64,000 nucleotides of DNA from Ruegeria atlantica. GTDB lineage: Bacteria > Pseudomonadota > Alphaproteobacteria > Rhodobacterales > Rhodobacteraceae. The notes under the pieces are model-generated. The model was not told the DNA's origin, did not search any database, and was given only the letters and a program-made list of their open reading frames with translations. Numbering within the stretch: position 1 is the first letter of the stretch; each line of letters opens with the position of its first letter. Shown here piece by piece: positions 1 through 10,669 of this stretch. The translations under genes were made by a program, and so were the position numbers. Location of the stretch: assembly GCF_013032505.1 (NCBI RefSeq), contig NZ_WQCG01000003.1, positions 434,001 to 498,000 of the forward strand, written 5' to 3'.

Positions 1-7
1 GTGGGGC

Positions 8-829
8 TTAGATGGTGGCTTCGGCTTCCATCAGGGCCTTTTGGGTCGCGTCGAGCGTTTCGATCTCGGTCGAGGTCGCCTCTTCCGAGAAGCTGGCATC
101 GGCACCATAGATTTCGCGGGCCACGCCAGTTGTCAGTTGCTCGGGCAGGCCATCAAAGACAATTCGGCCGTCGCGCATACCAACGACGCGGTCGCAATAG
201 CGGCGCGCTGTGTCCAGTGTGTGCAGGTTGGCGATGACGGTACGGCCGTCTTCTTCATGGATACTACGCAGTGCCTGCATAACGACTTGTGCGTTCATTG
301 GATCCAGCGAGGCGATGGGCTCGTCCGCCAGAATGATGCTGGGGTTCTGCATCAGCGCTCGCGCAATGGCGACGCGTTGTTGCTGGCCGCCCGATAGTGC
401 CTCGGCGCGTTTGGGCGCATGCTCGGCGATGCCAAGGCGATCCAGAATATCGATGGCGCGATGGATGTCTTCCATCGGGAACAGGTTGAACATGGTCGCC
501 AACGTCGAGTGGCGGTTCAGCGTTCCGTGCAGTACATTCGATACCACATCCATGCGCGGCACGAGGTTGAATTGCTGAAAGATCATCGCGCAATCGGCTT
601 GCCATGCGCGTTTGTCACGGCCCTTCAGCTTGGTGACATCGCGGCCTTCGAACAGGATTTCACCGTCGCTTGCATCGGTCAGGCGATTGATCATCCGCAA
701 CAGGGTCGACTTGCCCGCGCCGGACCGCCCGATGATGCCAATCATGCAAGGCTTGTCTACATCCAGCGTGGCTGCATCTACGGCTACGTTTTCGCCGAAG
801 CGCTTGGTCAGTTTTTCTATCCGCAGCAC
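8..829 (-). CDS. phnC: Phosphonate ABC transporter ATP-binding protein
   Basis: ATPase subunit of a phosphonate importer; it would energise uptake with a PhnE permease and PhnD binding protein at the inner membrane. The 273-residue product has a Walker A (GRSGAGKS, about residues 34-41), a Q-loop (IFQQFN), the ABC signature LSGGQQQR and Walker B ILADEP followed by ASLDP, in the order and length usual for PhnC. The start is GTG at 829, preceded by a G-rich Shine-Dalgarno region; no in-frame ATG lies close by. Its stop is only 7 bases from the window edge, so the rest of the phn operon (probably phnD/phnE) should lie to the left. PhnC is favoured over other importer ATPases from the overall sequence feel; substrate specificity is family inference. 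Confidence 0.88.
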   Translation of the reverse strand: MLRIEKLTKRFGENVAVDAATLDVDKPCMIGIIGRSGAGKSTLLRMINRLTDASDGEILFEGRDVTKLKGRDKRAWQADCAMIFQQFNLVPRMDVVSNVLHGTLNRHSTLATMFNLFPMEDIHRAIDILDRLGIAEHAPKRAEALSGGQQQRVAIARALMQNPSIILADEPIASLDPMNAQVVMQALRSIHEEDGRTVIANLHTLDTARRYCDRVVGMRDGRIVFDGLPEQLTTGVAREIYGADASFSEEATSTEIETLDATQKALMEAEATI

Positions 830-992
830 GTGCCACCCCCAATTCGTGTTGGCGGTCAGCTACAGACCGGATTCAACGGCTTTGTGTCGGCGGCATGAAA
901 GTTTTGTAAATAGCCTTGCATCGACAGGCCTACCCATCGCCACGTATCGCAGCTATATGCGGTGCCAACACGTTACTCACATGAGGCCAACC

Positions 993-1682
993 ATGAGCTT
1001 TGACCGCAGCATCAAGATCGCTCCGTCGATCCTGTCCGCCGACTTCGCCAATTTCGGCGCCGAGATTCGGGCCATCGAAGCCCAGGGGGCGGATTGGGTC
1101 CATGTCGATGTGATGGACGGCCATTTCGTACCAAACCTGACCTTTGGCCCACCCGCCGTCAAAGCATTCCGTCCGCATGTCAAAACGGTGATGGATGTGC
1201 ACCTGATGATCACCCCTGTTGATCCCTACATTCAGGCCTACGCGGATGCAGGCGCCGACATCCTGACCACACATATCGAGGCAGGGCCGCACACCCACCG
1301 AACTCTGCAAGCGATCCGCGCCGCTGGTATGAAGGCGGGCGTTGCTTTGAATCCCGGCACACCGGCCGAAGCAATTGACCACCTGCTGGACCTGACCGAT
1401 CTGGTTTGCGTCATGACAGTGAACCCCGGCTTTGGTGGCCAAAAGTTCATCGATATGACCAGCAAGGTTCGCAAGCTGCGGTCGATGATCGGCGATCGCC
1501 CGATCCATATCGAGATTGACGGTGGCGTTGACCCGAAGACCGCCCCATTGGTGGCTGCAGCTGGTGCGGACGTGCTGGTTGCAGGTTCAGCCGTATTCAA
1601 GGGCGGATCGGTCGAAAACCCGGATGTCTACGGTGCCAACATCAAAGCGGTACGCGAAGCGGCGGAAGCGGCGACTGCGTAA
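993..1682 (+). CDS. rpe: Ribulose-phosphate 3-epimerase
   Basis: Interconverts ribulose 5-phosphate and xylulose 5-phosphate in the pentose phosphate/Calvin pathways, in the cytoplasm. The 229-residue product is a full-length TIM barrel: N-terminal IAPSILSADF, metal ligands in DVMDGHFVPN and DVHLM, the phosphate-binding NPGFGGQ segment, and the catalytic aspartate in IDGGV. The start is ATG 993, with GAGG six bases upstream; an in-frame ATG at 981 is possible but has no Shine-Dalgarno sequence. The long upstream extension of this reading frame is only open frame. It is monocistronic, divergent from phnC and convergent with the TPR gene, whose stop is 25 bases away. Confidence 0.95.
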   Translation: MSFDRSIKIAPSILSADFANFGAEIRAIEAQGADWVHVDVMDGHFVPNLTFGPPAVKAFRPHVKTVMDVHLMITPVDPYIQAYADAGADILTTHIEAGPHTHRTLQAIRAAGMKAGVALNPGTPAEAIDHLLDLTDLVCVMTVNPGFGGQKFIDMTSKVRKLRSMIGDRPIHIEIDGGVDPKTAPLVAAAGADVLVAGSAVFKGGSVENPDVYGANIKAVREAAEAATA

Positions 1683-1707
1683 TCGTTACCTCAGACCAAG
1701 TGACGCG

Positions 1708-3063
1708 TTAGTTGGAACGTTGCGCGTCACTGGTTGTTGCCGATGGGCGGTTGCCATACTGAGCGCGCATCTTGATCGCTTGAATGAACCGCCCTTCTGC
1801 CACCAAAGCGGACAGAAAATCACCAAGGTAGTCCTTGTGTAGACCTGAAGCGATAGCCGCATCGAATGCGCTTTCGGCGGCATCGAACCGGTGTTCATCC
1901 AGCATCACCAGAGCATTTGTATATTGTTCAAACTCGCCATCGGGATTGAACCCAAGCGCCTGATCGACGGCATCACGGGCCTCATCCGTGTGCCCCATCC
2001 ATAACGCTATTTCCGCATGCAGACGGTGATCAAACTGGTCGGCACCTTTAAGCGCAACACTGCGTCGAATGTGGAAAAGTGCCGCTTCGTAGTCGAGGTC
2101 GTCCGCCAACAGGCTGGCCCGCCAATAAAGCAGATAACTGCTGCCCGACCCTACCCGGCTTTCGGCCAACTCCAGCACCTCGTGCGCCTGCGATCTTTGA
2201 CCTAAATCCGACAGCGCCCGTGCCTTTCGCACATAACCATCCACATCGTCAGGTTTGGCGGCGATCACTGCTTCTGCGTCTTTCAGCGCCTGTTTGGGCC
2301 GATCCAGCATCAGTAGGATCAGGGACCGACGTGATAAAGCGGTCACGAAATCCGGTTTAAGGTCCAACGCCCGGCTTACGTGGGCGAACGCGGCCTCCCA
2401 ATCGTTTCGTTCCGATAACAGAAAGGCGACGCCGTACTCGGCGTATGGGTCGTACGGGTCTAGGTCGCTTGCGGTCCTGAACAAAGTTAGCGCTTCGTCC
2501 TGCCGGTAATGATCAACCAGTGTCCACGCCAGTTCCCGCATCGCCCACGTGTATTCGGGGTTTAGGGCAAGCGCGGTTTGCATCACCTCTTCGAACTCAG
2601 CAAAATCCATTTCTCCGGACCGGCGCGCACTGGCGGCCAGACCAGCCATATTGCTTGCATTGGGTTTGCGTGACACAGCCTGCCGAAATAGCGCAACTGC
2701 AGCCGCATAATCATCACGATTGTATTTGACCCATGCACGCCCCTGCAGCCCAAGCTCGGCCGTGGGGTTCAAAGCCAGAATTTCGACGAAAGCGTCGTCA
2801 GCCTGATCCATATCATCTAGATCATAGTAAGCCCATCCCAGCTTATCCAACATCTCAATGCGCTGCCGATCTGACGCGCCTGCGCCGCCCAGCCCACGCT
2901 GACAAATTTCGATGATGCGCTCTGGTGTGTCACTTTGATCCAGACAGGCGGAAACATATGTTTCCTTAGAGTCCGTCAGCAGCGGCTTAGCTTGCGCGAC
3001 GCCGATCATCCCAGCCGCTGCTATCAGGGAAACCCCGGTGAACTTAGTTAAAGATTTGATCAT
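1708..3063 (-). CDS. Secreted tetratricopeptide-repeat protein
   Basis: A 451-residue protein of unknown specific role. It begins with a signal peptide (MIKSLTKFTGVSLIAAAG, cleavage probably after AQA) and continues as roughly ten helical TPR units, visible as repeated patterns such as A..LF..A....P and GWAYYDLDDMDQADDAF. TPR proteins act as protein-binding scaffolds; export suggests a periplasmic or outer-membrane-associated role. I chose ATG 3063, because the open frame continues 49 codons upstream but the signal peptide begins here. It stands alone between rpe (convergent) and a 521-base gene-poor gap. Nothing in the neighbourhood gives a function. Confidence 0.8.
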   Translation of the reverse strand: MIKSLTKFTGVSLIAAAGMIGVAQAKPLLTDSKETYVSACLDQSDTPERIIEICQRGLGGAGASDRQRIEMLDKLGWAYYDLDDMDQADDAFVEILALNPTAELGLQGRAWVKYNRDDYAAAVALFRQAVSRKPNASNMAGLAASARRSGEMDFAEFEEVMQTALALNPEYTWAMRELAWTLVDHYRQDEALTLFRTASDLDPYDPYAEYGVAFLLSERNDWEAAFAHVSRALDLKPDFVTALSRRSLILLMLDRPKQALKDAEAVIAAKPDDVDGYVRKARALSDLGQRSQAHEVLELAESRVGSGSSYLLYWRASLLADDLDYEAALFHIRRSVALKGADQFDHRLHAEIALWMGHTDEARDAVDQALGFNPDGEFEQYTNALVMLDEHRFDAAESAFDAAIASGLHKDYLGDFLSALVAEGRFIQAIKMRAQYGNRPSATTSDAQRSN

Positions 3064-3584
3064 GCTACCAAAAATCTGAATACCTGCCGCCAGAATACTG
3101 ACAATTGTGAAAAGAAAAAGGCCGCCCCGAGCGACGCGGCCAAATATTTCGCCAGTGTGCCACTGGAGGGGCGGCGCTATTGCAAAGACTTCTGATTGAC
3201 CGTCAGCCACGGTTCTTCAACCTGCATTCCCTGATAGATTGCGTGAAAAAGACGTGCACTAGACCTGTTCATCTGAATTAGCCGAGTCCCTCAAGGTCTA
3301 CACTTAATGCGGTCGTCAAACGGGGCCACAAAATCCGCAAGCTTGCGGACCTTGGTCGGGCCTGTACCGTCCTTTTCGAGATGCTGATCCATCTTGATTG
3401 TGAGGATCGGGCCAACTGAACCGAACGGGTCAGCGAATAGCTGAGAAAACGCCGGACGGACCCGGCTAAGCTGCAATTGATAACGAGAGCAACAGAGTAT
3501 TCAATCCACAGCCCGCAGTTGCCGAAGTTTCAACCACCGCGCCTTAAGTTCGTTTCGCTAACCCAAAAAAAATTACCTCATGCC
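3064..3584. other. 521-base gene-poor gap with a 16-bp palindrome
   Basis: No gene here is convincing. A minus-strand open frame of 61 codons (3291-3476) lacks a recognisable ribosome binding site or domain and could be a decayed gene end. A perfect 16-bp palindrome with TCCGCAAG as its half-site lies at 3334-3349. The right end has an A-run (3568-3575) just downstream of the dipeptidase stop. The left part should carry the promoter of the TPR gene, which I cannot place. Confidence 0.5.
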
Positions 3585-4826
3585 TCAACGGGTCGGAAAG
3601 CGCTGCATGAATTCTTGGCGCATGCGCAAACGTTCCGGATACTCTTCCAGAAACTGCTTCGGCGGCTTTCCTTCCCAGACCTGAGCGTAAACGCGCATCT
3701 TGTTGCCACCGTAGATCTTGGCAAGGTCCTCATCCGTGTATCCACGCGCCCAAAGGTCATCTGTGATCGCGGCCAGGATCTTGGCCAGCTCTCCATTGCC
3801 AGTCGCGCCTTTGTTGAACGCGTCAATCATGTAACCGCCGTCATCATACATGCTGGCATTTGCGGTCGCGAACTCAACAACAAGTGCGGTCGAAAACATG
3901 TCATCGGTCGCGATCCCAACGTGATCCACACCAACCAGCTGCACATAATAGTCGATCATGTCAGCTGCCTGTTTTGGCGAAATGTCGTCTGGCCAGACGC
4001 CGTCCATCATCCACTCAGTGAACGTCGGTGAGACGTAGCCACCCGATTTCGCTGCCCGGACAGCTTCATCGTCTGGAATTGCTCGGTAGCAACCGCGGGG
4101 TGTTGCGTTCGGCTCGCTCTTATACAAACCCGCTGGCACGGAATGCGTGTAGACAAAAGGAACACCAGGATAATTGCTTTCCATATAATCCATAGCGTCA
4201 TTGGCAGTGCGAGAGCCCGTGTGGCTAAGATCCAGAAGGATTCCGAACCGAACCATTTCGTCTATGACCGATTTGCCCCAAGGGGTCAGCCCGATGTCAT
4301 TACCGTTATACGCGGCCAACTGTCCCGACCCGGTCCGGAAGACATCGTTATAGGCCAGGATCATGCTTTTGATGCCCATGTCCTTAAGCAGGGCCATCTT
4401 CTTGAGATCACCATTCAAAACGGTCGCGGTCTGACTGTTCCAGATCACCGCGGTTTTGCCCTGTAGATGGGCAGCCTCGATATCCCGTGTTTCGTTTATG
4501 ATCAGATAGTTTTCTGGTTGCTCAGCCATGGCTGCACGAAAATGATAGTGTTGCTCTAACAGCGTTTCAAAGGACATGTCTGCAGCGGCAAGAGTCATTT
4601 CGTGCCCGGTAATCCCGTTGCCTCGTGCGCGGTCAAAATAGGTGTGCAACTGTTCATATTCCGTCCATCCCGTACCGTAAGGACTGGCAAGCATTCCCAG
4701 GACGATTGTATCTTGAACGAACTGCTTCGCCTCGTCCGAAGCATCCCATGTCTTGCTTTCTTCGCTGGCCAGGGCCGGAGTTGTGCTTATCACAAAAAGG
4801 CCAAGTAGAATTGCGGCTGCTTTCAT
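3585..4826 (-). CDS. M19-family (membrane dipeptidase-like) exported protein, one metal site degenerate
   Basis: A 413-residue exported protein of the renal dipeptidase (peptidase M19) family. A signal peptide covers residues 1-20 (ending TPALA). Family landmarks are DLSHTG (His202), VYTHS (His228), the R-rich NATPRGCYR segment and [10 protein letters not shown] (about 299-308). The family normally has a binuclear zinc site built from an N-terminal HxD, a bridging Glu and two histidines. Here the histidines remain, but the N-terminal region reads [10 protein letters not shown] with no HxD, and the position of the bridging Glu reads VIWNSQT. Dipeptidase activity is therefore doubtful; a mononuclear or altered hydrolase is possible. 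The start ATG 4826 gives the signal peptide; an upstream in-frame extension was rejected. It is divergent from a RidA gene across a palindromic site. Confidence 0.8.
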   Translation of the reverse strand: MKAAAILLGLFVISTTPALASEESKTWDASDEAKQFVQDTIVLGMLASPYGTGWTEYEQLHTYFDRARGNGITGHEMTLAAADMSFETLLEQHYHFRAAMAEQPENYLIINETRDIEAAHLQGKTAVIWNSQTATVLNGDLKKMALLKDMGIKSMILAYNDVFRTGSGQLAAYNGNDIGLTPWGKSVIDEMVRFGILLDLSHTGSRTANDAMDYMESNYPGVPFVYTHSVPAGLYKSEPNATPRGCYRAIPDDEAVRAAKSGGYVSPTFTEWMMDGVWPDDISPKQAADMIDYYVQLVGVDHVGIATDDMFSTALVVEFATANASMYDDGGYMIDAFNKGATGNGELAKILAAITDDLWARGYTDEDLAKIYGGNKMRVYAQVWEGKPPKQFLEEYPERLRMRQEFMQRFPTR

Positions 4827-4974
4827 GGCGGAATTCCCTAATAACGCATTGGGTGATTGCATTCTGCACACTGGGTGGCTTTTTAGATAGTATGAAATGC
4901 AATTTTTGAATTTGTTTAAGGATATTTATGACAACCCGTATGAGTTGAGCACAATCTGTTTTCGTTTGCCTTGC

Positions 4975-4991
4975 TGGTCAGAGTGTGACCA
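4975..4991. promoter_or_regulatory. Palindromic operator candidate TGGTCA-N5-TGACCA
   Basis: Two perfect 6-base arms, TGGTCA (4975-4980) and TGACCA (4986-4991), are separated by five bases, 39 bases upstream of the ridA start in the divergent gap with the M19 gene. The symmetry and position suit a dimeric repressor. The half-sites resemble those of GntR-family operators, but the binding protein is unknown. Confidence 0.45.
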
Positions 4992-5030
4992 TGAACACCC
5001 GTATCAAACGCTAATAAATGAGAATGCCCC

Positions 5031-5372
5031 ATGATTGAACGCATCGACACCGGCGAACGCTCCTCAAAAATCGTGAAATACAACGGCGTGGCCTACTTGA
5101 CCGGGCAAGTCGCAGAAGGCGAGACAATTCAGGAACAGGTCCGGATTTGCCTCGAGAAAATTGACGCCCTGCTCGAACAAGCCGGTTCATCCCGCGAAAA
5201 GATGTTGCGGGTGACGATCTGGCTGGCCGATATGAAGGATTTCGCCGGATTAAACGAGGTTTGGAATGCCTGGGTACCCAAGGGCCATGCCCCCGCCCGC
5301 GCTTGCGGTGAAGCCAAACTGGCGCGTCCTGAGTTGAAAGTGGAGTTCATCGTGGACGCCGCCTACGACTAA
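5031..5372 (+). CDS. RidA/YjgF/YER057c/UK114-family protein
   Basis: A small (113-residue) cytosolic trimeric protein of the RidA superfamily. Classical members hydrolyse reactive enamine/imine intermediates released by PLP enzymes. Visible family features are the N-terminal [11 protein letters not shown] strand, the helix [29 protein letters not shown] cut here only for description of order, the [10 protein letters not shown] segment containing the Arg expected at the active site, and the C-terminal strand [10 protein letters not shown]. This sequence pattern is closer to RidA subfamilies other than the archetype, so deaminase activity is not certain. It is divergent from the M19 dipeptidase-like gene and followed 37 bases later by a strong terminator. 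Confidence 0.85.
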   Translation: MIERIDTGERSSKIVKYNGVAYLTGQVAEGETIQEQVRICLEKIDALLEQAGSSREKMLRVTIWLADMKDFAGLNEVWNAWVPKGHAPARACGEAKLARPELKVEFIVDAAYD

Positions 5373-5409
5373 AACGGCACTTTCAGCCTTTGGCTTAGGC
5401 AAAAACGAA

Positions 5410-5439
5410 AAAGGGCGTCCCGAGGGACGCCCTTTCTTT
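5410..5439. terminator. Bidirectional intrinsic terminator between ridA-like gene and tuf
   Basis: An 11-bp perfect stem (5410-5420 with 5425-5435) closes a CGAG loop. It is flanked by A-rich sequence on the left and T-rich sequence on the right, so it can terminate both the plus-strand RidA transcript and the minus-strand tuf transcript. Confidence 0.85.
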
Positions 5440-5458
5440 GGATATTCGCTTGCGCGAC

Positions 5459-6634
<1,176 letters not shown>

Positions 6635-6660
6635 TCCTCAGGCGCCCTTTTGCGATTTGG

Positions 6661-6675
6661 GGGACCCTTGGTCCC
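6661..6675 (-). promoter_or_regulatory. Hairpin in the tuf leader
   Basis: A six-base-pair hairpin with a three-base loop (GGGACC-AAG-GGTCCC on the minus strand) lies 27 bases before the tuf start codon, within the predicted 5' untranslated region. A role in mRNA stability or translation is possible but not shown. Confidence 0.4.
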
Positions 6676-6695
6676 GTGGTTACATCTGCGCGCGC

Positions 6696-6724
6696 GAGAT
6701 ATTTGGTTCAAAGGGGAAAATCAA
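6696..6724 (-). promoter_or_regulatory. Possible sigma-70 promoter of tuf
   Basis: On the minus strand TTGATT (6724-6719) and TATCTC (6701-6696) are separated by 17 bases, which would give a leader of about 55 bases. The -10 match is weak, so this is only the best candidate in the 113-base gap. Confidence 0.35.
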
Positions 6725-6747
6725 GCACATCCTGCGTTAAAAGGTCT

Positions 6748-7341
6748 TTAGGACGCCGGATTTTGCGTGACCTCGACGGAATCCAGTGGTTGGATCAGGT
6801 CCGGGCGCCGGTCAAACCAGCCATTGTCCTTGTGTTCCTCAGCCAGCCACTCTTCTACGCGGTCTGCGACCTTGAGGGCCAGGCCATCCATTTGCTCTTC
6901 TCTGGTGCGCGAGTGACCAGACCCCGTGAGTGCGCTTTCACCGGTCGTGTCTTCCAGCACCTGAAACTGTTTTCCTTTGGCCAGGAACTCTTTTTCTCGC
7001 ACGTCATAAACATTCACCAAAACAATTGCCGTGCTTTTGGGGTTGTAGATCACGGGCACACCCGGAGGTGCCAACATGTATCCTTCCAGGCTGATCCCAA
7101 TGTCGTATTCCTGAGCGCCCTCATATCGCCCAAGCCGAATATTCACGGCGTTCTGAATGGCGTCTTCCCACTCTTTGGGCGTCGCATCCCGCGATACCGG
7201 CCCCTGCCGGGCTTTTTCTGCGAATGCGTAATTGACGCGCAGTTTGAATTCGCCCAGCGACTCGGGCTCTTCATAAACCTGCGTCTGCGTGCACGCGCCA
7301 ATCAGGGCCAATCCGGCGATAAGGGTCAGTATCCGCAACAT
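6748..7341 (-). CDS. Predicted lipoprotein, unknown function
   Basis: A 197-residue protein starting MLRILTLIAGLALIGAC, a typical lipoprotein signal with the lipid-modified cysteine at position 17. The mature part begins TQTQVYEEPES and contains mixed alpha/beta sequence, with a charged C-terminal helix (KVADRVEEWLAEEH). It is probably anchored in the outer membrane or facing the periplasm. No enzyme motif is seen. It lies between tuf and parC, 98 bases from the parC stop, and looks like a conserved Rhodobacterales protein of unknown role. Confidence 0.75.
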   Translation of the reverse strand: MLRILTLIAGLALIGACTQTQVYEEPESLGEFKLRVNYAFAEKARQGPVSRDATPKEWEDAIQNAVNIRLGRYEGAQEYDIGISLEGYMLAPPGVPVIYNPKSTAIVLVNVYDVREKEFLAKGKQFQVLEDTTGESALTGSGHSRTREEQMDGLALKVADRVEEWLAEEHKDNGWFDRRPDLIQPLDSVEVTQNPAS

Positions 7342-7439
7342 GGTCTCGTCTCGATATGCCTGTTTTTATTTGATCTAGCGCACCGATACGGCCTGTGCCA
7401 AGCCGTATCGGCAGAAATCCACCTGCAAGTGCAGCTTGA

Positions 7440-9788
7440 TCACGAGAATTTATAGTCGCGAGGGAAGCCGTAGGGTGCCTTTTTGCCAACACTGGCCCTT
7501 TTGGCCAACCACTGTGACATGTCCGCCTCGTGCCGGGTCTTGTCTCCACCCATGGACCATTTCAGGCCCTCTTCCCAATTAAAGGTGGTGACGTCAGACA
7601 GACCGCCATCCAGTTCCAGCGTTCCTTGCCGTCCGCGCGCCATATTATATTTTTGCAGGCGTACGCCCTTGCCGCGTCCCATTTCCGGCAGCTCGTCTAC
7701 CGGGAACACAAGGAATTTGCCGTTCTGGGACACCACCGCGACGTGATCGCCTGAAACCGGTTTACAGATCATAGCCGTCTCGTCGCCCTTGACGTTGAGC
7801 ACCTGCTTGCCGTTTCGGGTCTGAGCCAGCACGTCATCCTCGGGCACCATGAAACCGTTGCCTGCATCCGAGGCGACCAGAAGCTTGCGCCCCGGCTTGT
7901 GGATCAGGATGTCGATGATCTGCGCCTCATTCGGCAAATCGACCATCAGGCGCAGCGGTTCTCCCATACCTCGCCCACCGGGCAGGTTGGCGGCGCTGAG
8001 CGTGTAGAAGCGACCGTTCGAAGCGAAGACCAGTAGTCGATCAGTCGTTTCGGCGTGGAAGATGAAGCGCGGGCCGTCGCCATCTTTGAACTTCAATTCG
8101 CGTTTCAGGTCGATGTGACCGGTCATCGCGCGAATCCACCCCATCTGAGAGCAGACGACCGTGATCGGTTCTCGGTCAATCATCGCCTCAAGCGGGACTT
8201 CCTCGACCTGTCCGGCTTCCGCAAATTGCGTGCGACGGGCACCGCCCTCATAGTCCTTGCCAAAGGTTTTCTTGGTCTCTTTCAACTGCTCTGAGATCTT
8301 TGCCCATTGCAGGACCGGATCAGCCAGCAGGTCTTCGAGATTGGCACGTTCCAACATCAGCTCATCGCGTTCGCGAACCAGTTCCATCTCTTCCAGACGG
8401 CGCAAACTGCGCAGGCGCATGTTGAGGATCGCGTCGACCTGAACCTCGGACAGCTCGCCCTCACCCGGCTTGGGCGAAACATAGTCGGCTTCGCTGGTGG
8501 CACGGATATGGTCGATTCCCCAATCCTCGCGCATCAGCGCGGCTTTGGGGTCGTCGTCGTAGCGAATGATGTCGATCACACGGTCGAGGTTCAGGAAGGC
8601 GACGATAAAGCCCTCCAGCACCTCCAACCGGTGGTCGATCTTCGCCATGCGGTGACGCGAACGGCGGATCAGCACCTCTTGCCGGTGATCGAGGAAGGCG
8701 CGCAGCACCTCCTTCATCGAGCAAACCTTGGGTGTCACTCCGTCGATCAGCACATTCATGTTCAGGCTGAACCGTACCTCAAGATCCGAACTGCGGTAGA
8801 GCATCCCCATCAACACCTCGGGGTCCACGTTCTTCGACCGTGGCTCGAGGATCAGACGGATGTCATCGGCAGATTCGTCGCGCACATCGGCAAGGATCGG
8901 GATTTTCTTAGATTGGATCAGCTCAGCGATCTTTTCGATCAGTTTCGATTTCTGAACCTGATAGGGAATTTCGGTGACAACGATCTGCCACTGGCCGCGC
9001 CCAAGATCCTCGACCTCAAACTTGCACCGCAGGCGGAACGAGCCGCGCCCGGTGCGGTACGCCTGGGCGATGTTCTCGGGCGGCTCAACGATCACGCCGC
9101 CGGTCGGAAAGTCCGGACCTGGAACATAGTTCAACAGTGTGTCGTCGCGGGCATCCGGTGTCTTGATCAGATGCAGACAGGCGTCGCAGAGTTCCGAAAT
9201 GTTATGCGGCGGAATATTCGTCGCCATGCCCACAGCGATGCCACTTGCACCATTGGCCAGTAGGTTCGGAAACTGCGCGGGCAACACGACCGGCTCGGTC
9301 AGCGTGCCGTCATAGTTATCGCGGAAATCGACGGCGTCCTCGTTCAGACCCTCAAGCAGCGCCTCGGCGACGATGGTCATCCGTGCCTCGGTGTATCGCG
9401 AGGCCGCCGGGTTATCGCCGTCAATATTGCCGAAGTTCCCCTGCCCGTCGACCAGCGGGTAACGGACGTTGAAGTCCTGCGCCAGACGCGCCATCGCATC
9501 GTAAATCGCGGCGTCGCCGTGCGGGTGATAGTTGCCCATCACGTCGCCGGAGATCTTGGCAGATTTACGAAACCCGCCCGATGCACTGAGTCGAAGCTCG
9601 CGCATGGCATACAGGATTCGCCGGTGAACCGGCTTCAGCCCGTCGCGCGCATCGGGCAAGGCCCGGTGCATTATGGTGGACAGAGCATAGGTCAGATAGC
9701 GTTCGCCAATTGCGCGGCGCAGTGGTTCAGCTATCTCGCCCCCGCCTTCGGGGGCCTCCATATTGGGGTCGTCGATCGTATCGTTCAT
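7440..9788 (-). CDS. parC: DNA topoisomerase IV subunit A
   Basis: Breakage-reunion subunit of topoisomerase IV, decatenating daughter chromosomes with ParE. The 782-residue product starts MNDTIDDPN at ATG 9788; the preceding 27 in-frame codons look non-coding. Landmarks are [30 protein letters not shown] (the quinolone-resistance region), AASRYTEAR with the catalytic tyrosine, and a C-terminal beta-pinwheel. ParC rather than GyrA is indicated by its short C-terminal domain (GyrA is about 900 residues), and the absence of the GyrA-box QRRGGKG type motif. It is monocistronic with its promoter in the 200-base gap before the SH3 gene. Confidence 0.93.
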   Translation of the reverse strand: MNDTIDDPNMEAPEGGGEIAEPLRRAIGERYLTYALSTIMHRALPDARDGLKPVHRRILYAMRELRLSASGGFRKSAKISGDVMGNYHPHGDAAIYDAMARLAQDFNVRYPLVDGQGNFGNIDGDNPAASRYTEARMTIVAEALLEGLNEDAVDFRDNYDGTLTEPVVLPAQFPNLLANGASGIAVGMATNIPPHNISELCDACLHLIKTPDARDDTLLNYVPGPDFPTGGVIVEPPENIAQAYRTGRGSFRLRCKFEVEDLGRGQWQIVVTEIPYQVQKSKLIEKIAELIQSKKIPILADVRDESADDIRLILEPRSKNVDPEVLMGMLYRSSDLEVRFSLNMNVLIDGVTPKVCSMKEVLRAFLDHRQEVLIRRSRHRMAKIDHRLEVLEGFIVAFLNLDRVIDIIRYDDDPKAALMREDWGIDHIRATSEADYVSPKPGEGELSEVQVDAILNMRLRSLRRLEEMELVRERDELMLERANLEDLLADPVLQWAKISEQLKETKKTFGKDYEGGARRTQFAEAGQVEEVPLEAMIDREPITVVCSQMGWIRAMTGHIDLKRELKFKDGDGPRFIFHAETTDRLLVFASNGRFYTLSAANLPGGRGMGEPLRLMVDLPNEAQIIDILIHKPGRKLLVASDAGNGFMVPEDDVLAQTRNGKQVLNVKGDETAMICKPVSGDHVAVVSQNGKFLVFPVDELPEMGRGKGVRLQKYNMARGRQGTLELDGGLSDVTTFNWEEGLKWSMGGDKTRHEADMSQWLAKRASVGKKAPYGFPRDYKFS

Positions 9789-9988
9789 ATATGATGTGAT
9801 ACGCCGCAAGCGCGCGCTGGTAAAGCAAGCTGAGCGCATTTTGCTGGGGACAAGTCGCGCTTTTTGCAACAGGGGGAGATAAGCCCCGGATTTCCCCGGT
9901 TTTTCGACACAGGGCCGGAAATATGCTAAGCTGTCTTCATTAGACTGCTGCCTATTTCTTGTACCTAACGATTGCCGGGGGATGCGCC

Positions 9989-10600
9989 ATGACGCGCCTT
10001 ATTGTTTTGACTTTCGCTGCACTGGGTTGGTGCTTTTACGTAATGAGCGGAGGATCCAATTTCGAACCGCGCGGTGTGCGGAGCGATCAGCCTGCGCGCG
10101 TTGCCTCTGCATCACAACCAGTGGCGGTCGCACCCGCTAAGGTTGAGGAACTTGTTACCAATGTCGCGGCACGCACCCCATCTGTGCGTGCACAGCCGCA
10201 ACCCGAAACAGAAGAAATTGTGCAGATCGTGGCCGAACCTGCCAGCCTGCAGGTGTTATCGGGCATCTCAGTGTTCGACGATCAGAGCACAAGCATTACG
10301 CTCGCCTCGCTGGAAGATGGCATCACGGGGTTGCGTCAGACCGATGAAACGCCCCTTCCGGACACTTCAGATGCCACTGTGATTCCGGAACCTGAAAAGG
10401 ACATCCGCGAGATCTCGGGAACGCGGGTCAATATGCGCGATGGGCCCGGCACCATCTATCCAATCATCGGTAAAGCGGCGATCGGACAGAAGGTCGAGGT
10501 GCTGAGCGATTCCGGGACCGGTTGGCTGCGCCTACGCGTGTTACCCGAGCAACAGGTCGGTTGGATTTCGGCCTCACTGGTCCGAAAAGTGCAAAACTGA
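9989..10600 (+). CDS. Membrane-anchored or exported SH3-domain protein
   Basis: A 203-residue protein with an N-terminal hydrophobic segment ([19 protein letters not shown]), a low-complexity linker rich in A, V, P and E (about residues 30-125), and a C-terminal bacterial SH3 domain (about 138-200: [20 protein letters not shown] through GWISASLV). Such SH3b domains usually bind peptidoglycan or targets in the periplasm. ATG 9989 is chosen because GGGGGA sits seven bases upstream. The gene is divergent from parC. Confidence 0.78.
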   Translation: MTRLIVLTFAALGWCFYVMSGGSNFEPRGVRSDQPARVASASQPVAVAPAKVEELVTNVAARTPSVRAQPQPETEEIVQIVAEPASLQVLSGISVFDDQSTSITLASLEDGITGLRQTDETPLPDTSDATVIPEPEKDIREISGTRVNMRDGPGTIYPIIGKAAIGQKVEVLSDSGTGWLRLRVLPEQQVGWISASLVRKVQN

Positions 10601-10669
10601 CGCTGCATCGTCATTGTCCTGACCCCAACCTCGCAATAGCTTTGACCTGAATTGAGGGTCAGGAAGATC

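Noticed and set aside
612-992. Upstream extension of rpe
   Set aside because: It overlaps phnC on the other strand, and the family start with a Shine-Dalgarno sequence is at 993.
8307-9263. 318-codon plus-strand frame opposite parC
   Set aside because: Antisense shadow without a domain; parC is complete.
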